This document shows, piece by piece, positions 32,597 through 41,207 of a stretch of DNA of 64,000 nucleotides. A program made the position numbers and the translations under genes. The stretch is taken from the NCBI RefSeq assembly GCF_021390435.2, contig NZ_JAJVCN010000001.1:3038001-3102000 (forward strand), in the 5' to 3' direction. The stretch comes from Kibdelosporangium philippinense. GTDB taxonomy: Bacteria > Actinomycetota > Actinomycetes > Mycobacteriales > Pseudonocardiaceae. The notes below the pieces were generated by a model, which saw only the letters and a program-made list of their open reading frames with translations, was not told the origin of the DNA and did not search any database. Positions within the stretch are counted from its first letter, which is position 1, and the number at the start of each line of letters is the position of its first letter.

Positions 32597-32950
32597 GTGA
32601 TCACGATCGACCCGGGTTCGTCCGTGGCGCCCTTCGAGCAGGTCCGGTCCCAGTTCGCCCAGCAGATCACCGATCGCACGCTGCCTGTCGGTGCCAAGCT
32701 GCCGACCGTCCGCGCGCTGGCCGCGGAGCTGAAACTGGCGGCCAACACCGTGGCCAAGGCGTATCGGGAGCTCGAGGAAGCCGGTCTGATCGAGACCCGT
32801 GGCCGGGCGGGGACGTTCGTCAGCGCGGCCGGTCAGCAGAGCCGCATCGTGATCCAACGGGCCGCGCGGGACTACGCCTCGCAGGCTCGCGCGCTCGGGC
32901 TGGATCCCGAGGAGGCGTTGAGCATCGTCAGGGCCGCGTTGCACGCATAA
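32597..32950 (+). CDS. GntR-family regulator, YtrA subfamily (short)
   Basis: This 117-residue regulator has the GntR winged helix (FEQVRSQFAQQITDRTLPVG, KLPTVRALAAELKLAANTVA, LIETRGRAGTFVS) and only a short helical tail for dimerisation, as in the YtrA subfamily. GTG 32597 follows AAGGAG at 5-base spacing and fits the family N-terminus; longer starts would add unrelated residues. YtrA regulators usually control an adjacent ABC transporter, which is absent here. The 3' end overlaps the convergent SDR gene by 23 bp. Confidence 0.9.
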   Translation: MITIDPGSSVAPFEQVRSQFAQQITDRTLPVGAKLPTVRALAAELKLAANTVAKAYRELEEAGLIETRGRAGTFVSAAGQQSRIVIQRAARDYASQARALGLDPEEALSIVRAALHA

Positions 32951-33716
32951 CGCGGCGGTCGATCATTCTCCGCAGCACAGGTGCCATGAGCGGGCCAAGG
33001 GCGGCCAGTAGCGCGCTCGAACGATCGGGGTAGACGGCGTATTGCTTGCGGTCGATGGCTCGCACGATGGCCAAAGCGACCGTTTCGGCCGTGATCGGGC
33101 GGACGCTTCCGCTGATGGCCGCTGTTTCGGCGGGTTTGAAGCGGTTCTCTTCGGCAAGCTGGGGTGTGTCGACGTCGGGTGGATAGACGCAGGCGACGTG
33201 CACGTCGTGCGGGCGCAGTTCGTCGCGCAGTGACTCCATCAGGCCACGGACGGCGAATTTGGCTGGTGAGTAGGCGGTGTAGCCGAAGATGCCGAGGACG
33301 GCGGTGGCCGATGAGATCGCCACGATCGATCCGCTTCGGCGTTCGATCATCGCGGGCGTGACCGCGCGGATGGCGTGCAGCGTGCCGAAGTAGTCGACTT
33401 CCATCATGCGGCGGAACACTTCGTCGTCGAGTTCGTGGAAGTATCCGGGGCGGGCCTGGCCTGCCGCGCTGACCAGGATGTCGCAGTGGCCAGCCTCGGT
33501 GGTGAGCTTCGCGATGGCTTCGGTGACCGCTTGTTGGTCGGCGACGTCCACAGCGGCCACACGGACGTCGATTCCCTGTAATCGTAAGGAGTCCGCGGCT
33601 TTGGCGAGCCGGTCCGGGTCTCGCGCGATCAGCGAGACGATGTCGCCGCGTTCGCCGAGAGCGGTGGCAACTGCGAGCCCGATCCCACTGGACCCACCCG
33701 TGATCACCGCGTGCAC
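32928..33716 (-). CDS. SDR-family oxidoreductase (KDSR/TSC10-like)
   Basis: This 262-residue short-chain dehydrogenase has TGGSSGIG near the N-terminus, SAAGQARPGYF, the serine in ISSATAVLGIFG, YSPAKFAV (Tyr/Lys), and YPPDVDTPQLAEENRFKP, the last typical of 3-ketodihydrosphingosine reductase-like proteins. The hydrophobic C-terminus (LLAALGPLMAPVL) may contact the membrane. It might reduce a lipid ketone. GTG or ATG starts near 33716 are possible, and the motif position supports the chosen one. It is transcribed alone. Confidence 0.85.
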   Translation of the reverse strand: MHAVITGGSSGIGLAVATALGERGDIVSLIARDPDRLAKAADSLRLQGIDVRVAAVDVADQQAVTEAIAKLTTEAGHCDILVSAAGQARPGYFHELDDEVFRRMMEVDYFGTLHAIRAVTPAMIERRSGSIVAISSATAVLGIFGYTAYSPAKFAVRGLMESLRDELRPHDVHVACVYPPDVDTPQLAEENRFKPAETAAISGSVRPITAETVALAIVRAIDRKQYAVYPDRSSALLAALGPLMAPVLRRMIDRRVMRATRP

Positions 33717-33745
33717 GACGCCCCACCGCCCGCCAAACGTGAGAA

Positions 33746-35078
33746 CTATTCAGGATCGGCTGGGAACACTAGCGCAGCCTGCGGCTCGAACTCCAGATCT
33801 GCGAGCGCCTCGGTTCGCAGCGAGCTGACGTCGCCGCCGAAATCCATCGCCGCTTCCAGCAGAACGGCCAACGACGACCCGAACACCGGGATGTCCGCCA
33901 GATCGTCGACAACGTGCTGGTCATCGACGCGGCACGCCACCCACCGGACACTCTCCTCGTCCCAGCCGGTGTAGCCGACGTGACGCCCGTCAGCCAGGTC
34001 GAAGACGATTCTGATCGTGGGTCCGTCTTCGAGATCGGCCCACAGACGGTCGTGCTCCGGGCGCAACCGCCATGCGCCATCGAACAGAACGGCCGACGCG
34101 ACGCGCCGATCAAGCACGATGAGCTCGTGCGGGCCCGTCAAGTCCTCGCCCAGCGCATCCGTGGTCGTGACGTTGTGCTCGTTGATCATGCGGTCGGCCA
34201 CGTCGTCCATCGCCGCGGTGGCGGGCGCGAGGTGCCAGCCCGCGATGGGACACAGCGCGCCATCGTCGTCCTGCGCGATCCCGACCAGGCCCGCGTGCAG
34301 TGCGACTGCGTGGTTGTCCTGGTCCTGGATATGAATGGTCGCTGTGGACAGCGTGGACGGGACGCTGCTGCTGACAATGCCCTTCGCCCTGGACGTGTCG
34401 TTCTTCGGCTCGTCCAACGGCAGGTCCAGCATCGGATTGGGCTGGTCTTAGGCGCCATTGCCGCTCTGAGGTACGGGTACAGCCGGGGGATCCACCCGTT
34501 GATGACCTGGCCGCCATAGGCATCGGCCGGGTTGTAGATCCGCTTCCAGAACGCGAGGTCCACGGTGCCGGACGCGGCCCGCACGAACTGGTCGGTGATC
34601 GGCCGCAGCGACCGGCACCACTTCCGAAGCCCGAACTTCTCCAGGTGATCCACCCGATCGCGGATCTTGCGCCAGTCCTCGACGGTGCCGGTAAGGGTGA
34701 TCGACGGGATGTCGCAGATGGAGATCAGACACAGCGAGAAGTACGGCGAGTAGGCTTCGAGCAGCACGACCCGGCCAGCGGTCTGCTCGACCTGAGTGCT
34801 CGTGGAGAAGTCGCACTCGAAGAGTTCGGCATCGGCGATCTCACCGGCGACCAGCTTGCTGAACTGGTCGACGAGCAGCTGCCAGCTCCCGGCATCCTCA
34901 GGCATCAGACCGGGTGCACGACCGCGATTCGCTTGCGGCCAGCGTGATCGACCAGCAGCGGATGCACGCCGTCAGGCACGACAACCGCCCGCGCGGGGTC
35001 GCCGCCGATGGCCAGCGCGTCGGCGTACAGCTCGCTCAACGGCTGCGTGGGCAGCGGCTCGGCGGCGGGCGTGACCAC
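33746..35078 (-). pseudogene. Degenerate DUF4419-family gene (two frame breaks and an internal deletion)
   Basis: Three reading-frame pieces on the minus strand join into one DUF4419 protein. Piece 1 (35078-34905) has PLSELYADALAIGGDP and VVVPDGVHPLL, then jumps to VDHAGRKRIAVVHPV, lacking the middle of the N-terminal region, and ends at TGA. Piece 2 (34905-about 34440) has SWQLLVDQFSKLVAGEI, TQVEQTAGRVVLLEAYSPYF, IPSITLTGTVEDWRKIRDRV and GQVINGWIPRLYPYL. Piece 3 (about 34450-33746) has SSVPSTLS, HAGLVGIAQDDDGALCPIAGW and a C-terminal extension. Breaks at about 34905 (TGATG) and about 34445 shift the frame. The family has no known function. A sequencing error cannot explain the deletion. Confidence 0.75.
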
Positions 35079-35103
35079 GGCGCGACGCTAGCGCCGGATG
35101 TCC

Positions 35104-35430
35104 TTATTCCACAGTGAATTCGCCCAGCGCCGACCAATCGTCCTGCGGGACCTTGAAGTTCACGATCCGCGGCGTCTCGGCGAGATACTGCGGGAAGTTC
35201 TGCTGCGCGGCCTTGAAGTGATCCGAGGTCACGTGGGCAACACCGGCGTCATCGTCTTCGAACGCCTCGACGATCACGTACTCGTTGGGGTTGTCGACGC
35301 TGCGGGACCAGTCGAACCACTTGCACCCAGGTTCGGCACGGGTGGCCTCGGTGAAGTCCTTGCTCAGCTCCGGCCACTGGTCGGCGTATTCCGGCTTGAT
35401 CAGGAACTTGGCGGTAATGAAGATCATTAA
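35104..35430 (-). CDS. Antibiotic biosynthesis monooxygenase (ABM)-domain protein
   Basis: This 108-residue dimeric ferredoxin-like ABM protein has MIFITAKFLIKPEYADQW, EPGCKWFDWSRSVDNPNEYV, DDAGVAHVTSDHFKAA and the final strand. The histidine in HVTSDHF and the tryptophan pattern are usual for putative quinol monooxygenases of the YgiN type. ATG 35430 matches the family start. It acts on small aromatic compounds or serves in quinone redox balance; the exact role is unknown. It diverges from the TIR gene with a short intergenic region. Confidence 0.85.
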   Translation of the reverse strand, partial: LMIFITAKFLIKPEYADQWPELSKDFTEATRAEPGCKWFDWSRSVDNPNEYVIVEAFEDDDAGVAHVTSDHFKAAQQNFPQYLAETPRIVNFKVPQDDWSALGEFTVE

Positions 35431-35568
35431 CGCATCGTATCGAAGTCCAGCCGCCCCGGCTGTCGCACAATGAGACACCTTGGCGCGCCCCGGGCAGCTC
35501 CTGTGTGGACAAGGACATACTCCGTGCGCGCTGGACGGCTATCCTGTCCCTGCCGGAGGGGAGGGTCG

Positions 35569-35955
35569 ATGGCCGCGGTCTTCATCAGTTATCGCAGCAC
35601 CGATCACGCCGAAGCCGAGCGGCTCGCCCTTGACCTGCGCTTGTACGGTCACGATGTCTGGCTGGACACGTGGGAACTGCACATCGGCGATTCCGTTGTG
35701 CAGAAGATGAACGACGGGCTGTCCGAGGCGGCCTATCTCGTATTGTGCTATTCGCCCAATTCCTCTGCCAGTCCTTGGCAGGAACGGGAATGGATGTCCG
35801 CGCTGCATAGGCAAGTCAGCGGCAAACCGGTGAAGCTATTGCCAGTACGTCTGACCGGCGGCGATGCGCCCGCGATCCTCGCTGACATCAAGCATGTGGA
35901 CCTCACGGCGGACTGGGATGAGGGCGTACGGGCTCTCGTAGCCGCCATGAAATGA
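35569..35955 (+). CDS. Stand-alone TIR-domain protein
   Basis: This 128-residue protein consists of one TIR domain: AAVFISYRSTDHAEAERLAL (box 1), GHDVWLDTWELHIGDS (box 2), AAYLVLCYSPNSSASPW followed by QEREW, then KLLPVRL. The W70-x3-E74 spacing matches the catalytic glutamate position of bacterial TIR NADases, so it could cleave NAD+ or make a cyclic signal. ATG 35569 follows GGAGGGGAGGG. The stop overlaps the start of the giant STAND gene by four bases (ATGA), indicating that the two products work together. TIR proteins coupled to STAND ATPases occur in phage-defence and conflict systems; that role here is inferred. Confidence 0.88.
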   Translation: MAAVFISYRSTDHAEAERLALDLRLYGHDVWLDTWELHIGDSVVQKMNDGLSEAAYLVLCYSPNSSASPWQEREWMSALHRQVSGKPVKLLPVRLTGGDAPAILADIKHVDLTADWDEGVRALVAAMK

Positions 35956-38900
35956 CCATGACACGCCAATCGGTTTACGTGGTCTGCGCCCAGGGCGAGG
36001 AGGACCTCGCCGAGAAACTGGCTGAGCCACTGCGCGACACCGGATACGAAGTCACCCACGACGGCACGGTCCTGGTCGGTGAATCCCGCATCGGCAACGC
36101 GATGAAGGCGATGGCAGCCGGGGTGCCGATCGTTTTGTGCGCAACGGCCAGATCGGTCGGCAGCGCGTGGGCACACAAGATCGTGAATGCCGGTTACGCG
36201 GGCGCCAACCGCGTATTCGTTGTTCAGATGGACGAACAGGCTTACGTCGAGCAGCTCGCCGTCAAAACGAAAGTCGCCAGGTATGACGCCGATCCGGCTA
36301 CCGGCATACGGGAACTGGTCGACGCGCTCACCGCGCAATTCCCGCCCGTGCCAACGCCCGCCGCCCCAAGGAGCAAAGGCAACGGCCTGCAGTATCTCGA
36401 CGAGCCGACCGCGGTGACGATGGTCGACGCCGACGCGTTGACCAGCTTCCGGGCTCAGATGCGCACCGAGGTGAGTGGTCGGTACCCGGAGGGGCTGACG
36501 TCATCGCAGTTCCTCGAGCAGATCGAAGTCTGGGCTGACGGCGGGTTGACACGCACGGGTGTGCTGTTGTTCGGCCGCAGTCCGACGCTCGCGTGCCCGG
36601 CTGCGATGGTCAAATGCGTGCGCTACTACGGCCTCGACCGCTCGGAACGTCGTGACGGCGAGACCTACGAAGGTCCAGTGACCGATCAGATCGTCAACGC
36701 GCGCGAGTTCGTGGCCAAGCATGTCCGCAAGGGCGAGCGCCCGAGCGAGAACCACGCGCAGGCCGTCCCGGTTTACACCTACCCGATGATCGCCATCCGG
36801 GAGATCATCGCCAATGCGTTGGTGCACCGCGATTACGCGCAGGGCAGCTCCTGCGTGCACGTCCGTGTGTTCGACGACCGGGTCGAGATCAGCAGTCCTG
36901 GTGACTGGCTCGGCCACGACATCCCGATCGGCGAACCGCACGAGCTGACCGAGTTCGATGGGCAGTCCAAGAAGCGCAACTACCGGCTGGCACACGTTTT
37001 GTCGTGGGTGCGGCTCGTGGAGGGGGAAGGCAGCGGCATTCCCTCGGCTCTGCGTGACTGTCGGACGACGGGTAGTCCGATTCCGACGGTGCTGCGGGAA
37101 CAGGACTTCATCACGGTCACGGTCTGGCCGTGTCCAGACGAAGGCGCCCGGTCGGTCAAGCCTCGGACGTTGCCCAGGGGCGTCAAAACCTTTGTTGGCA
37201 GGCAAGCCGAGCTCGGGTGGTTGGAAAACTCGGCCGATGCTGGGGTTTGCTTGATCACGGGCGCGCCAGGTACGGGCAAGACGACGCTCGCGGTCAACTT
37301 CGCGCACCAGGCCGCGGATCGTTATCCCGATGGCCAGTTGTACGTGGATCTGCGTGGGTTCAGCCCGTCCGGGCGTCCGGTCCAGCCCGCTGAGGCGCTG
37401 CTGGTTTTCCTTGAGGCGCTGGGGGTTTCACGGCAGGCCATGCCGGTGGAGCTGGAGGTTCGCGTCGCCCTGTATCGCAGCATTCTCGCGGGTCGCCGGA
37501 TGCTTGTGTTGCTGGACAACGCGCGTTCCACTGAGCAGGTTCTGCCGTTGCTGCCGGGTTCGGCGCAGAGCCGTGTGCTGGTTACCAGTCGTGCTGGGCT
37601 TGCGGATCTCGTGGCCACGAATGACGCTGTTCAGGTCGTGTTGAACGTGTTCGATCGTGGCGCCGGGCTGACGTTATTGGCGCGGTGCTTGGGGGATTCG
37701 CGGGTTGCCGCGGAGCCTGAGGCGGCCGCGCAACTGGTCGAGTATTGCGGTGGGCTGCCGTTGGCGTTGCGTATTGTGGCTGCTCGCGCGGCCGCACATC
37801 CGGAGTTCCCGCTGCAGGTTTTGGCCAGCGAGCTGAACGACGCCAACAGCAGGCTGGCCGCGCTCGCCGGGGACGACTCGGCGAGTATCCGGGCCGCGTT
37901 TTCGTGGACGTATCAGGCGCTCAGTCCGGAGTCGGCAAGGGTGTTCCGGTTGCTGGGGCTGCATCCTGGGCCCGACATCGGGCTTGCCGCCGTTGCCGCG
38001 ATCACGGATATGACCGAATCCCAGGCACAGCAGGTGCTGCGCGAAGCCTGCGTCGCGCATTTGATCCATCACTACACGCCTGGGCGATATCGGTTCCATG
38101 ACCTGCTGCGCCTCTATGCCCACGAGCAGGCGATCGCCAATGACCGCGACTGGGAACGTGATGACGCGATCCGGAGGGTGCTCGATCACTACATCGAGCA
38201 CAGCCGTCATGGTGACCGGCATTGGTTTGCCAACGAGCGACTGGTTTTGCTCGCCGCGATCGACTTGGCGGCGCAGCAGGGGCTTGAGGAACGCGCGTGG
38301 CGGCTGACGTCCGCGATCACGCCTTTCCTTGACCAGCAAGGACTGTGGCACGATTTGGCGACCGTGCAGCAGACCGCGCTCGGTGCCGCGGACCAGGCGG
38401 GGGACCGGCGTGCGCAGGCCGAGATTCATCGAAACCTTGGGGGAGTGCACGGGCAGTTCGGGCGGATTGCCGAGGCTGTCAAGCATTACGAGCTTTCGCT
38501 TCGGTTGTGCCGTGAACTGCGTGACGAAGTGGGCGAGGCGCATTCGGAGCTCGCGTTGAGCAAGGTTTACGGGCGGCGTAACCAAACTGACGAAGCCGTG
38601 TTTCACGCCCGGGTGGCGCTCGATCTGTTTCGCCGCAACGCAGACCGCCTCGGTGAAGCTGAGGCACTGGTGACTTCGGCCGACTGCGCTGTGCAGATCG
38701 GGGCGCTTCAGCAGGCGCTGGATGAGTACAAGGCTGCGCGTTCGTGGTACCGGGATCTGGATCATCGCAGTGGTGAAAGCCTTGCGTTGGAAGGACTTGG
38801 CCAGGTTCATCATCTGCTTGGCCAGTTTTCTGATGCGGTCGAGCGTTATGAGGCCGCGCTTCGGTTGTCGCGGGAGGCTGGCAACCGGTATGGCGAGGCC

Positions 38901-39572
38901 GTGACCCTGAGTCGGCTTGGGGATACTTACCAGGCGCTAGGCGATCGGGGTAGGGCGCGATCGGTGTGGCAGCAGGCTGTGGAGTTGTTGAACGAGTTCG
39001 GGGATCCGGATGCGGACACCATGCTGGCCAAACTTGATCGGCAGGGCACTGGGAACCTTCAGCAACCGGCGATTGTGGTTGTCGACGTTGAGCGGGCTCC
39101 TTCGGATTCCTTGGAGGATGGGCCGATCCGGGTGCTGCGGTCGGCTTTCCGGCGTACCGACATCGATTGGGATGCCTGCCGTTTCGAGGACCGCGGCGAC
39201 GGCGTGATGGTCATGGTCCCGGCGACGGTCGCCAAGGCTGTGTTCGTGGAGGCTTTGCCTCGGGCGCTGGTCGCCGCGGTGGTTGAGCAGGGTCAGCAGT
39301 TCAAGCTCCGGGTCGCGCTGCATTCGGGCGAGGTGTCCGTTGACGATCTCGGCCCGGTCGGCGCGTCGGTGAATTTCGCGTTCCGGTTGGTCGATGCGAT
39401 CCCGCTACGCCGGGCACTGGAGGAGTCGGGCAGCCGGGTGGCGTTCATCGTGTCCGCCACGTTCTACGACAACGTGATCCGGCCACACCCGAACGCGGAC
39501 CTGAGTGCGTATCGGCAGGTCAGCGTGGCGATCAAGGAGACCGACGCGACCGCGTGGATTCACGTGCCGTAA
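35952..39572 (+). CDS. Giant multidomain STAND protein: TIR-like, RecG-C-like ATPase, NB-ARC, TPR, cyclase-like
   Basis: This 1206-residue protein has, in order, a TIR-like domain (about 6-130; YVVCAQGEEDLAEKL), lacking a Glu at W+4 in GSAWAHKI. Next is a RecG-C/AlbA-associated ATP-binding region (about 150-395; GLTRTGVLLFGRSP, REIIANALVHRDYAQGSS, EGEGSGIPSAL). The NB-ARC region (about 410-720) has GAPGTGKT 437-444, LVLLDNA, CGGLPLAL and YRFHDLLRLYA. TPR repeats cover about 790-1020. The class III nucleotidyl-cyclase-like domain (about 1040-1206) has VVVDVE, RFEDRGDGVMV, LRVALHSGEV and VGASVNFAFRL. Retained D and N/R positions suggest the cyclase fold may be active. It is coupled to the TIR gene and likely senses a trigger through TPR/NB-ARC. 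No identical architecture is known to me. Confidence 0.85.
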   Translation: MTMTRQSVYVVCAQGEEDLAEKLAEPLRDTGYEVTHDGTVLVGESRIGNAMKAMAAGVPIVLCATARSVGSAWAHKIVNAGYAGANRVFVVQMDEQAYVEQLAVKTKVARYDADPATGIRELVDALTAQFPPVPTPAAPRSKGNGLQYLDEPTAVTMVDADALTSFRAQMRTEVSGRYPEGLTSSQFLEQIEVWADGGLTRTGVLLFGRSPTLACPAAMVKCVRYYGLDRSERRDGETYEGPVTDQIVNAREFVAKHVRKGERPSENHAQAVPVYTYPMIAIREIIANALVHRDYAQGSSCVHVRVFDDRVEISSPGDWLGHDIPIGEPHELTEFDGQSKKRNYRLAHVLSWVRLVEGEGSGIPSALRDCRTTGSPIPTVLREQDFITVTVWPCPDEGARSVKPRTLPRGVKTFVGRQAELGWLENSADAGVCLITGAPGTGKTTLAVNFAHQAADRYPDGQLYVDLRGFSPSGRPVQPAEALLVFLEALGVSRQAMPVELEVRVALYRSILAGRRMLVLLDNARSTEQVLPLLPGSAQSRVLVTSRAGLADLVATNDAVQVVLNVFDRGAGLTLLARCLGDSRVAAEPEAAAQLVEYCGGLPLALRIVAARAAAHPEFPLQVLASELNDANSRLAALAGDDSASIRAAFSWTYQALSPESARVFRLLGLHPGPDIGLAAVAAITDMTESQAQQVLREACVAHLIHHYTPGRYRFHDLLRLYAHEQAIANDRDWERDDAIRRVLDHYIEHSRHGDRHWFANERLVLLAAIDLAAQQGLEERAWRLTSAITPFLDQQGLWHDLATVQQTALGAADQAGDRRAQAEIHRNLGGVHGQFGRIAEAVKHYELSLRLCRELRDEVGEAHSELALSKVYGRRNQTDEAVFHARVALDLFRRNADRLGEAEALVTSADCAVQIGALQQALDEYKAARSWYRDLDHRSGESLALEGLGQVHHLLGQFSDAVERYEAALRLSREAGNRYGEAVTLSRLGDTYQALGDRGRARSVWQQAVELLNEFGDPDADTMLAKLDRQGTGNLQQPAIVVVDVERAPSDSLEDGPIRVLRSAFRRTDIDWDACRFEDRGDGVMVMVPATVAKAVFVEALPRALVAAVVEQGQQFKLRVALHSGEVSVDDLGPVGASVNFAFRLVDAIPLRRALEESGSRVAFIVSATFYDNVIRPHPNADLSAYRQVSVAIKETDATAWIHVP

Positions 39573-39938
39573 GCCGCTGTGTTCATAGTACGGGGGACTA
39601 TCTCCAGGACTACGAACACTATAGAAAACATCTGTGACAAAAGGCAGAAAAGCTCAAGAACAACAACGGTAGTGGTGTGTCTCGTAAGGTTGCCGCGTTT
39701 ATTCGGCGGAGCCGGTCTCCGCTAGTCAGGATCAATCTGAGGTGGTCCGAGTGACCCCGAATGAGGCATTTCCCCGGTGGGGAGGGCCGCCTCCTGCGTC
39801 GTCCGGGGCTGGTCACGCCCGAGACTGTTCATGAGGGACGAGTGAGGGGCGTCCAACGCTGATCCGAAAATCGATGGTGAGTGGGCAGGCCGAAGGCACC
39901 CGGCGTAGCGCAGCGGAGCCGGGTTGGTAGTTGGGTTG
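39573..39938. other. Intergenic region and right-hand flank of the second IS110 element
   Basis: These 366 bp contain no gene. An imperfect hairpin occurs around 39897-39925 (GGCACCCGGCG to GCCGGGTTGG). The boundary of the IS110 element in this stretch could not be fixed because these elements lack clear terminal repeats. Confidence 0.5.
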
Positions 39939-41207
39939 TCAGGCCGCGGGTTCGAGGGTGACGCGATAGCCCAGAGCGGCCAGTTGGCTGATGTGGTTGC
40001 GGACCTTGCGTTGAGTGTTGGTGTGCTGGACGAAGTAGTCGGCGCCGAGGTCACGGAACCGGGCGTTGGGGTCGGATAACAGGTGCCACATGATCACGAG
40101 AATGGAACGGCCGACCGCGACGATGGCCTTCTTGGCGCCACTGCGGCGAGCGATGCGCCGGTAGCGTTCGCCGAGAAAAGTGTTGGTCCTGCTGGCGGAC
40201 ACTGCGGCCTCGCCCAGGATTCGGGCCAGGTAAGGGTTGCCGTGCCCGGTGGCAGCTTTGCCTTTCTTCTTGCCGGCCGACTCCGACACCCCGGGAGCGA
40301 ACTTGGCCCAGGAACACAGGTGGCCCGGAGTTGGGAAGCGTGCCATGTCCAGCCCGATCTCGGCGATGGCTACCTGGGCGGCGGTGCGCCCGACGCCGGT
40401 GATCTCATCAAGCTGGTCGACCGCTGTGGCGAAAGGGGCGATCAACTCCTCGATCGCGGCATCCACTCGGGCGACGTCAGCGATCCCGGCATCCACCCGG
40501 GCCAGCATGGTCGACAACAGGAACGCGTGATGATCGGTGAAAAACCCGGTGAACGCCTCTTCCAGCCTGCCGATCTTGCGCCGCATCGAGGTGCGGGCCA
40601 GCTGCGCGAGTACCTTCGGGTCCCGCTGCCCGGCGACCAGCGCGGCCAGCATGGCCCGGCCGGACACCCCGAAGATGTCCGAGACCACCACCGAGAGCTT
40701 GATCTGGGCATCTTCCAGGAGCTTTTCCACCCGCTGCTTCTCCGCGGTGCAGACCTCGACCAGGTCACGCCGATACCGGGTCAGATCCCGTAGCCGGCGG
40801 ATCGGTGACGGCGGGACAAAACTGGGCCGGATCATCTGCCGTTCGGCGACCTTGCACAACCACACCGCGTCCAATCGATCCGTCTTCGGCCGGCCGGGCA
40901 GATGCTTGACATCGCGGGCGTTGACCAGCCAGGTCTCGAACCCGTGCGCCTCCAACAGGTAGAACACCGGCTTCCAATAGTCCGATGTGGACTCCATGAC
41001 CACCCGGGTCACGCCCAGCCCGGCCAGCCGATCAGCCAGCACCAGCAACGACCGGGTCATCGTCGAGTACGGCCGGACCTCCTGCAGCCGCTTACCCGGA
41101 CGCGCCTCATCGGGCACCCGGACACAACACATCACCTCGGCCTTACCGATATCCAACGCGGCCACCCGCGCGATGATCTCCTCGTTGTCCTGTGTCTGCT
41201 CCAACAT
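39939..41207 (-). CDS. IS110-family (DEDD) transposase, second element
   Basis: This 422-residue recombinase has RVAALDIGKAEV (D), RVVMESTSDYWKP (E), and KTDRLDAVWLC (DxxD) in the N-terminal domain. The C-terminal domain has ITGVGRTAAQVAIAEIGLDM, FAPGVSESAGKKKG and GNPYLARILGEAA. It is longer than and different from the IS110 protein at 2320, so this is a separate element. It begins ATGTTGGAGCAG at 41207 on the minus strand. Element ends are not resolved. The long non-coding leader (41208-41430) is where IS110-subgroup bridge RNAs are encoded. It appears intact. Confidence 0.9.
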   Translation of the reverse strand: MLEQTQDNEEIIARVAALDIGKAEVMCCVRVPDEARPGKRLQEVRPYSTMTRSLLVLADRLAGLGVTRVVMESTSDYWKPVFYLLEAHGFETWLVNARDVKHLPGRPKTDRLDAVWLCKVAERQMIRPSFVPPSPIRRLRDLTRYRRDLVEVCTAEKQRVEKLLEDAQIKLSVVVSDIFGVSGRAMLAALVAGQRDPKVLAQLARTSMRRKIGRLEEAFTGFFTDHHAFLLSTMLARVDAGIADVARVDAAIEELIAPFATAVDQLDEITGVGRTAAQVAIAEIGLDMARFPTPGHLCSWAKFAPGVSESAGKKKGKAATGHGNPYLARILGEAAVSASRTNTFLGERYRRIARRSGAKKAIVAVGRSILVIMWHLLSDPNARFRDLGADYFVQHTNTQRKVRNHISQLAALGYRVTLEPAA

